6,813 nucleotides of DNA from a bacterium (lineage in GTDB: Bacteria; Chloroflexota; Dormibacteria; UBA8260; Bog-877), in assembly GCA_021791455.1 (NCBI GenBank), contig JAJYWM010000306.1, forward strand, positions 1-6,813. Direction: 5' to 3'. Within the stretch, counting starts at the first letter, position 1. Every line of letters begins with the position of its first letter. The position numbers and the translations under genes are program-made. The notes beneath the pieces are model-generated. The model saw nothing but the letters and a program-made list of their open reading frames with translations, searched no databases and was not told where the DNA came from. This document shows, piece by piece, positions 1 through 4,351 of the stretch.

Positions 1-85
1 TTGGGATTACCAAGGGACAATATGGAAGACTACCACTGCTGGGGATGCATGGAGTAGGTTGTGAGGACATGCAAATGCTAAGAGT

Positions 86-109
86 GGGGCAGCGCATTTG
101 CGTTGCCCC
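86..109 (-). terminator. GC-rich hairpin downstream of the DUF1906-like gene
   Basis: A 10-base inverted repeat (86-95 with 100-109, loop 96-99) begins 8 bases past the stop codon of the gene ending at 118. Read on the minus strand the arms are GGGGCAACGC and GCGCTGCCCC, with one A/C mismatch; on the plus strand that position is a G-U wobble. The bases after it on the minus strand (ACTCTTAGC) hold only a weak T content, so it is an imperfect intrinsic terminator. A second arm, GCAAATGC at 71-78, is complementary to 94-101 and could compete with this stem. Confidence 0.4.
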
Positions 110-117
110 AAGACGAT

Positions 118-918
118 CTACGTTATGATCGGAGGGATTGGACAGTACTGCCCAAGCGCCGCATGGAAGTCTATGTTGGGATTACCCTCGTCCAAGTCGA
201 TCTGTGAAGAGCCGACATGGTAGCCGGCATAGTACTGCCAAAGCGTAGTGGTGTTGGGAATAGGCTGGTTACACGGAGGAGCGTCTGTGTTGGTACAATT
301 GTCTTCGTCCCAGGGCGGGAAGGCAGTACTGTTTAGCCAGCAGGCAATGTAGATGAAGTCCGGCCCATAGCCGTACTCGCTATGCATGTCTGCGATGGTG
401 ATCCAAGTACCGCAGTTGCCTTGGCTGTTATACACACCGGCCCACCCCTTGAGGACGTGACCGTAGGGATCCGCCACACCCGCATGCATTCCGTCCACCC
501 AACCATGGAGGTACTCGACTGCAACCGTGACCGGCCCAGAATCGTCTTCGCTATCGAGGGCAAACGAAGTGTAGTACTCACCATTAACCACCGGGAAGGC
601 TTGTGCATCGTTGCCGAATGAAGACAGCACTGCTTTAAGGTTGGTTTGCGCGTCGTCGTATCCAAGACTGTAGTTTGCTTGAGTAACGTGGGGCCCCTGG
701 TAGTGAATGCTGGTGATGGGTAGAAGCCGTAGGTTCTTGCTGTTGAAGAAGGTGCTTTCTTGCAAGGGATTGTAAAACGGCCATCCGGATCCCGTCGTAC
801 TTGTATCGTAGAAGTATCGACCCCAACCGTAAGGGTAGTGGCCCATCAAGCTGGTGGCGGTGTCATAGAGGCTGGCGGTGACAACATCGCCGGAATCGGC
901 ATAAGGGGTAACAGCCAT
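118..918 (-). CDS. Rv2525c-like / DUF1906 glycoside-hydrolase-like domain protein
   Basis: This 266-residue protein resembles the DUF1906 (Rv2525c-like) TIM-barrel family, which is related to GH25-type cell-wall hydrolases; a peptidoglycan or envelope glycan role is inferred from the family. Family-like marks in order are YDT at 18-20, RYF at 34-36, LRLLPI at 63-68, GYDDAQ at 86-91, the acidic strand end FALDSED at 119-125, GVYNSQG at 161-167, WQYYAG at 227-232 and IDLDEGN at 240-246. The start is set by an AAGGAGG site seven bases before ATG 918. The frame stays open to a TTG at 1056, but that 46-residue extension has no comparable ribosome site and no signal peptide. Five cysteines (169, 193, 208, 216, 259) and many Tyr/Trp residues look extracellular, yet there is no leader in either version. 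Base composition is lower in GC than the 3-6.7 kb genes, suggesting separate acquisition. The exact family is a recognition by pattern, not by alignment. Confidence 0.72.
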   Translation of the reverse strand: MAVTPYADSGDVVTASLYDTATSLMGHYPYGWGRYFYDTSTTGSGWPFYNPLQESTFFNSKNLRLLPITSIHYQGPHVTQANYSLGYDDAQTNLKAVLSSFGNDAQAFPVVNGEYYTSFALDSEDDSGPVTVAVEYLHGWVDGMHAGVADPYGHVLKGWAGVYNSQGNCGTWITIADMHSEYGYGPDFIYIACWLNSTAFPPWDEDNCTNTDAPPCNQPIPNTTTLWQYYAGYHVGSSQIDLDEGNPNIDFHAALGQYCPIPPIIT

Positions 919-925
919 CACGTTC

Positions 926-932
926 CCTCCTT
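926..932 (-). promoter_or_regulatory. Ribosome binding site fixing the start of the DUF1906-like gene
   Basis: The minus strand reads AAGGAGG at 932-926, then GAACGTG, then ATG at 918-916. The 7-base spacing is ideal. A GTG directly before the ATG is in frame but only four bases from the site, so ATG is preferred. This site argues against the longer reading from TTG 1056. Confidence 0.75.
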
Positions 933-1060
933 CATCGAGTCGACTGCGCTGAGGCTTTACCCGAAGAGCGGGGATTGCCTCCCAAACGAGTCGGCCAGCC
1001 TTTCGACACAGAGCGATGGTTTCCTGCAAAGCAACAAACCGGGCGGAAATAGGCAACGCC

Positions 1061-1240
1061 TCATGTCCACCAGAGGTACATCATGACACTGTACCGCCCA
1101 TCCGCCCTCGTAGTCATGCGGTAGAGGTTCTGACGGTCCCCTCCGCACCAGCACCAAAGTTGCGCGAACGGGTCGAGGCGGTGGGAACGCATGGCCGACC
1201 GGCACTGCGGTGTGCAAATGGTGCACGGTGAGTAGGCCAT
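1061..1240 (-). CDS. Candidate small Cys-containing (zinc-ribbon-like?) protein
   Basis: This is a possible 59-residue protein; I do not recognise the family. An N-terminal CTIC pair with a further Cys four residues on, and a later CWCGG motif (C-x-C), are spaced as in a small treble-clef or zinc-ribbon fold, followed by a Tyr/Arg-rich tail ending in YLWWT. About 80% of third codon positions are G or C, as expected for a coding frame in this genome. ATG 1240 lies 20 bases past a -10-like TATAGT; an in-frame GTG at 1255 would be nearly leaderless. There is no strong Shine-Dalgarno site. The stop at 1061 sits five bases before TTG 1056, which opens the extended DUF1906 frame, so translational coupling or a broken longer gene is conceivable. 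Confidence 0.33.
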   Translation of the reverse strand: MAYSPCTICTPQCRSAMRSHRLDPFAQLWCWCGGDRQNLYRMTTRADGRYSVMMYLWWT

Positions 1241-1260
1241 CTCTCGACAGGGCACGCATG

Positions 1261-1289
1261 ACTATACCAGACGCCACGTCGTGTGACAG
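1261..1289 (-). promoter_or_regulatory. Candidate sigma-70/SigA-type promoter
   Basis: On the minus strand CTGTCA (1289-1284, 4/6 to TTGACA) is separated by exactly 17 bases from TATAGT (1266-1261, 5/6 to TATAAT). It would start transcription near 1254, ahead of the small ORF and about 335 bases ahead of the DUF1906-like gene. It lies just outside the insertion sequence end at 1302, so the element does not interrupt it. Confidence 0.35.
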
Positions 1290-1301
1290 AAACCCCAGTT
1301 C

Positions 1302-1338
1302 ACGCCACCTCCCCTAGGGGCAATACCGTTTACTTAGT
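1302..1338 (+). repeat. Left terminal inverted repeat of the IS
   Basis: This 37-base repeat pairs with 2788-2824 at 35 positions; the differences are at 1320 and 1327. It starts ACGCCACCTC and contains a perfect 10-base palindrome CCCCTAGGGG at 1311-1320. The stop codon of the +1-frame transposase tail (TAA, 1332-1330) lies inside it. It is the 3' end of the element relative to the transposase. Confidence 0.95.
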
Positions 1339-1527
1339 AAGGTTTGAACGGATCGCCTGAGCGGATGTCCTGGTGGGCTGGGGCCAGGAACGATGGTGGG
1401 TACGCTTGCGCGGATACTTGGACATCTTGCGTTTGACGACACGCGGGTTGGTGCGCAAGCGGCGCGGGGGTAGGCGCACCGCAAGGATCTCGTCCATCAC
1501 GCGTTGGTGTAGTGCGACCAACTGCTC
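1330..1527 (-). pseudogene. C-terminal tail of the IS4 transposase in the +1 frame
   Basis: The tail is read one base on from the stop codon of the main transposase frame. It encodes about 65 residues beginning EQLVALHQRVMDEIL, followed by LPPRRLRTNPRVVKRK, a basic motif I recall from the C-termini of IS4-type transposases; it ends at TAA inside the left inverted repeat. It has no start of its own worth proposing (the first possible is a TTG at 1521 without a ribosome site), so it is the displaced end of the 1526-2740 gene. A whole protein of about 470 residues would result if the frame were joined. Confidence 0.85.
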
Positions 1528-2740
1528 AGGGGGAAAAGGACTTGGCTCCGTCGACGTTCCGCCGTATCACTCGGAGCGATCTGATGAACGAGAGCCGATC
1601 TGGATCCTCGTTGGCAACCGCGGCTGCTTCGTGCATTAGGGCACGTATGGCGTAGTGGGTGAGCAGGTAACCGTACAACTCTTGGAGCACGCCCTCGGGT
1701 GTTTTGCTTCGCAGGACCACCCGTGGGCCGCGCTGGTGGGTCTTCAGCTCGTCGAGCGTGGTCTCGAACTCCCACCGTTCACAGTAGAGGGCAGCGAGTT
1801 CGTCGGCTGGGGCGGCCGTCGCATCGAGGATCGTACAGATGAGACGGTGAACCGTATCGGCCTGCGGTCGCCCGGGGTCGTCGATGGTGTACTCGATCAC
1901 GCGCACTGTGATGCCGTTGCGATCATGTTGGCGGTCGTGGTCGGATGCGTACACGCGGCTGAGGTAGCTGCCATCCGGGAGTTCCTGCAGTACCGACAGG
2001 AGCAGACTCTTCGTGACCCGCCAGAGCAGATCGGCCCTGGTCTTGACCGCCTCCTGCCACAGGGCGTAGCTGAAGAAGCCGCGATCAGCAAGACATAGCA
2101 TGCCGGCCTGAAGGGATGGTAGAAGCTCCAGCGTCAACTTGCTTTCATGCACCTTGTACGGCCCCATGGCCGCATCGATAATGGCATGCGTACCACTCTC
2201 GGCCAGTGCCGCAAGGCGGATCTGTGGAAAAGCGCTGGGCTCACCTCCCCTGCTGTGGCCCGGCCGCCCGAAATGTGCGTCGTTTTCAGGGGTGTCGGCA
2301 ACATCCAAGGTACTGCCGTCGATGCTCATGACCCGCCAGTTGCGGTACCACACCCCTCGGCTGGCGGGACTCCCAAGCGGCTTTGCGACAGTCCGGAACA
2401 ACATCCGCAACGGCTCAGCACCGAGCCGCGCCCTTCCCTTGAAGATCGCGGCCTTCGTCGGAACCGTCCATCCGGTCCTCCAGGCCGCAAGCCAAGAAAG
2501 CCCGTCGACCAGACGACGCATGACCTCCTCGTAGGCATCCTGGCTGAACAGAGCCATTGCCATGACGTAATACATCACAACGCGCGCGGGCAACAACCGA
2601 TGCCGCTGCTCATGCTTTCCCGTCTCTGCGATCACCGCATCTACGAGCGCCGGCGGGTACACGTGGGTGAGTACACCAATGGAGATGTGATCGGACAGCC
2701 GCTCGCCACTCTCGGGCTTACGCCAACCGGCACGGGGCAC
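1526..2740 (-). CDS. IS4-family transposase, main reading frame (C-terminus frameshifted)
   Basis: This DDE transposase (404 residues in this frame) catalyses cut-and-paste movement of the surrounding element by cleaving and joining the terminal repeats. The N-terminal 100 residues match the IS4 N-terminal domain style (SIGVLTHVYPP at 20-30, RLLPARVVMYYVMAMALF at 48-65). The RNase H-like core shows Asp141 in SIDGS, Asp219 in LADRGF and Glu326 within Y319-(2)-R322-(3)-E326-(6)-K333, the diagnostic IS4 signature, so all catalytic residues are present. The start is a GTG at 2740 behind a GGGGGTGG stretch; no better start exists after the in-frame stop near the right repeat. The frame stops at 1526 right after SFSP, where relatives continue with a basic tail that is found here in the +1 frame. 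It is either a decayed copy, a sequence error in TTTTCCCCC, or +1 frameshifting at CCC-TGA. Confidence 0.9.
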   Translation of the reverse strand: MPRAGWRKPESGERLSDHISIGVLTHVYPPALVDAVIAETGKHEQRHRLLPARVVMYYVMAMALFSQDAYEEVMRRLVDGLSWLAAWRTGWTVPTKAAIFKGRARLGAEPLRMLFRTVAKPLGSPASRGVWYRNWRVMSIDGSTLDVADTPENDAHFGRPGHSRGGEPSAFPQIRLAALAESGTHAIIDAAMGPYKVHESKLTLELLPSLQAGMLCLADRGFFSYALWQEAVKTRADLLWRVTKSLLLSVLQELPDGSYLSRVYASDHDRQHDRNGITVRVIEYTIDDPGRPQADTVHRLICTILDATAAPADELAALYCERWEFETTLDELKTHQRGPRVVLRSKTPEGVLQELYGYLLTHYAIRALMHEAAAVANEDPDRLSFIRSLRVIRRNVDGAKSFSP

Positions 2741-2787
2741 GGCACCACCCCCAGCACATCCTGGGGCTATGATGCCACTCGTACGGC

Positions 2788-2824
2788 ACTAAGTAAACAG
2801 TATTGACCCTAGGGGAGGTGGCGT
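2788..2824 (-). repeat. Right terminal inverted repeat of the IS
   Basis: This is the partner of 1302-1338, with mismatches at 2799 and 2806. The second mismatch shortens the central palindrome to CCCTAGGG. It lies 47 bases upstream of the transposase start, so the transposase promoter should overlap it or the short leader; I see no strong -35/-10 pair there. Confidence 0.95.
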
Positions 2825-3054
2825 TCTTCGCTCCCCGCAGCACGGACGAGCACCGTTGCGACCGAGATCGAACATCACACCAGAGCTGCCTAGAACGACT
2901 CTGCGAGCCCCACACCGTCCATGGCCAATGTCGCGAAAGATTAAGCAATGTACTGTGGTAAGCTCGTCTGCTACGAGTGCCGGGCCAGCAATGGCAGAAC
3001 TACCGCAGGCACGATCGACTGATCCCCCTCAGTCTTGTGCAACGCTGCTCTTGT
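2825..3054. other. 230-base intergenic stretch between the IS and the SLH gene
   Basis: I see no convincing gene here. Short open frames on both strands are unrecognisable and overlap the SLH gene or the inverted repeat. A 6-base-pair stem (GACTGA at 3017-3022 with TCAGTC at 3029-3034, loop TCCCCC) lies 21 bases beyond the SLH stop codon. It lacks a following T-run on the minus strand, so it is at best a weak or factor-assisted terminator for the SLH gene. Confidence 0.4.
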
Positions 3055-4233
3055 CTACCATGGGAGCCACCACGGCTCCGTAGCCCCTGTGAGCACGGGC
3101 GGAGCTCCATCCCACCAGTACCAGCCCTCAGGCACGTAGATGGTGGCGCCCTTGGCCTTGATCGGGTACGTCAAGACGAGGACGGTCCGCCCCCCTCCCA
3201 GTTGCAGTACTGCCTTCGGTTGCCCGAGCCCTTGGGCCTTGTAGGGCGGCAAGGTCACCGGCAACCGTGATATCGCTCCCGCCGGCGTGTCCTCGGCAGA
3301 ATACGGCAGGGCGGCGAGATGCTGCGCCAGGCTCCGTTCCTCTGTCTGGGAGAGCACCACGCCGTGTGGGTTCACGTAGATCTGGTAAGTCATGAGCATC
3401 TGCGCGACACGGTCGCTGATCGACTCCGGCTGCCAATGGCCCTGGACGAGCCGCCAATCCATCGAGAGCCAACGGCCGGGGCCTCGATTGACAAGGACGG
3501 CAGTGTCCGGTGAAGGCCGCTGGAGACTCACCTCGGCCGGATAGACTGTCGCGTAGACGATCTGACTCGCACCGGCAGCCAGTTTAACCACCGTTTGGCC
3601 GACCACCAGCGACAGCGTCTGGGCAGCCTGCGCTCGGGTCAATGAGGCCTGCGGCTTGAAGATGCCGTCCATGTAGGTGGCGATGTATCCCGCTGCCACT
3701 GCTCCCTCGACGGCGGGCAGGGCCCACTTGCCGATCTCCCTACCGTCCGTGAACTGCACGGTGGTCCCCTGCGGCAGAGTCAGCGCGCGGGCCAGTAGCA
3801 CGGCCTCCTCCTCGCGCGTCAGCGGCAGACCTGGGCCGAACCGCTTCGGGCTCAGCCCCCGAACGATGCCAACCTCCGCTGCCGCTGCGACATACGGTCC
3901 AAACCAGTCGCCGGGCGAGACGTCCGTGAAGGACGTGCCACTGAGGCTGGGCCTCATGCCGAGCGACCGGACGAGCATGGTCACGAACTGCGCGCGCGTC
4001 ACCTGGGTCTCTGGTCGGAAGGTCCCGTCGGGATACCCGAGGACGATCTTCTTCGTGGCCAGGTCCGCGACGTACGGCGCCGCCCAGTATCCCGCCGGCA
4101 CGTCAGAGAAGATGGCGGTCGAAGTGCCCGCAGCCCCTGCCTGAGCGGGGCCGACCACTGCGGCGGCGACGCCCACCAGAGCGATGCACGCCATTGCCGT
4201 CAGGCGAGCCCGCAACGGACGGTTCCGATCCAT
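3055..4233 (-). CDS. Secreted SLH-domain surface protein with unrecognised C-terminal domain
   Basis: This 392-residue protein is predicted to be exported and held on the cell wall by SLH repeats, which bind secondary cell-wall polymers. Residues 1-32 form a Sec signal peptide: Arg-rich start, hydrophobic stretch 12-28, likely cut after AQA at 30-32. Three SLH repeats follow at about 41-93, 101-152 and 160-212, with FSDV/FTDV/FTDG openings and TRAQF (79-83), TREEE (139-143) and TRAQA (199-203) motifs; the second is the most diverged. Residues 213-392 are not a family I know; they look like a beta-rich extracellular module with several Trp and end in WWLPW. ATG 4233 is chosen because the leader begins there and AGGAG lies ten bases upstream; the frame extends to 4449 but overlaps the neighbouring gene. 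It lies 118 bases after the lipoprotein gene, probably co-transcribed. Confidence 0.88.
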   Translation of the reverse strand: MDRNRPLRARLTAMACIALVGVAAAVVGPAQAGAAGTSTAIFSDVPAGYWAAPYVADLATKKIVLGYPDGTFRPETQVTRAQFVTMLVRSLGMRPSLSGTSFTDVSPGDWFGPYVAAAAEVGIVRGLSPKRFGPGLPLTREEEAVLLARALTLPQGTTVQFTDGREIGKWALPAVEGAVAAGYIATYMDGIFKPQASLTRAQAAQTLSLVVGQTVVKLAAGASQIVYATVYPAEVSLQRPSPDTAVLVNRGPGRWLSMDWRLVQGHWQPESISDRVAQMLMTYQIYVNPHGVVLSQTEERSLAQHLAALPYSAEDTPAGAISRLPVTLPPYKAQGLGQPKAVLQLGGGRTVLVLTYPIKAKGATIYVPEGWYWWDGAPPVLTGATEPWWLPW

Positions 4234-4243
4234 GCGAAGCCAG

Positions 4244-4248
4244 CTCCT
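4244..4248 (-). promoter_or_regulatory. Ribosome binding site of the SLH gene
   Basis: AGGAG (within GAGAGGAG) ends ten bases before ATG 4233. The spacing is a little long but it is the only good site near the signal peptide, and it supports this start over the upstream in-frame codons. The rest of the 4234-4351 gap shows no clear promoter or terminator, which favours read-through from the lipoprotein gene. Confidence 0.55.
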
Positions 4249-4351
4249 CTCATCGCATCTCACTGGTCCTCTTCGCCCCGGTGCCGACAACGTGAAGCGC
4301 AATGGCGCAGGCGGATCTGCTCTGGTCCTGTCGGGGGAGGGGTGGAGCGCG

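Larger units (their letters stand above)
919..1301. other. 383-base interval between the DUF1906-like gene and the insertion sequence
   Basis: This stretch has no certain gene. It holds the ribosome site of the downstream gene, a candidate 59-residue ORF (1061-1240) and a candidate promoter (1261-1289). From 1056 to 919 the DUF1906 frame stays open without a stop and encodes a plausible but unrecognised 46-residue segment, starting at a TTG five bases past the TGA of the small ORF. A 106-residue minus-strand frame (957-1277) overlaps both and looks less gene-like. The interval may be the debris of an older gene. Confidence 0.4.
1302..2824 (-). mobile_element. IS4-family insertion sequence, about 1523 bp
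   Basis: The element is bounded by near-perfect inverted repeats (1302-1338 and 2788-2824) and filled by a single minus-strand transposase reading of the IS4 type. Size, single gene and long terminal repeats fit the family. I looked for the usual direct target repeat of about 10-12 bases outside the ends: the left flank ends ...CCCCAGTTC and the right flank starts TCTTCGCTCC, which do not match. Either the duplication has decayed, the outer end is misplaced by a few bases, or a rearrangement between copies brought these flanks together. The transposase frame is interrupted near its end, so activity is uncertain. Confidence 0.93.

Noticed and set aside
1..186. An 11-base direct repeat TTGGGATTACC at 1-11 and 176-186, suggesting a duplicated gene end
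   Set aside because: The match does not extend beyond 11 bases, and the surrounding translation does not line up with the DUF1906-like C-terminus, so it is probably chance.
957..1277. A 106-residue minus-strand frame upstream of the DUF1906-like gene
   Set aside because: It has no ribosome site and no recognisable motif, and the overlapping 59-residue frame has more gene-like codon use and motifs.
2147..2806. A 219-residue plus-strand open frame inside the IS
   Set aside because: It is complementary to the transposase, has no ribosome site or recognisable motif, and runs into the terminal repeat.
2823..2826. GTTC at 1298-1301 and 2823-2826 as a target-site duplication
   Set aside because: It is only four bases, the right copy overlaps the inverted repeat, and the expected duplication for this family is longer.
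3063..3079. GGAGCC-ACCAC-GGCTCC hairpin as a terminator of the SLH gene
   Set aside because: It lies within the last codons of the gene and no T-run follows it.
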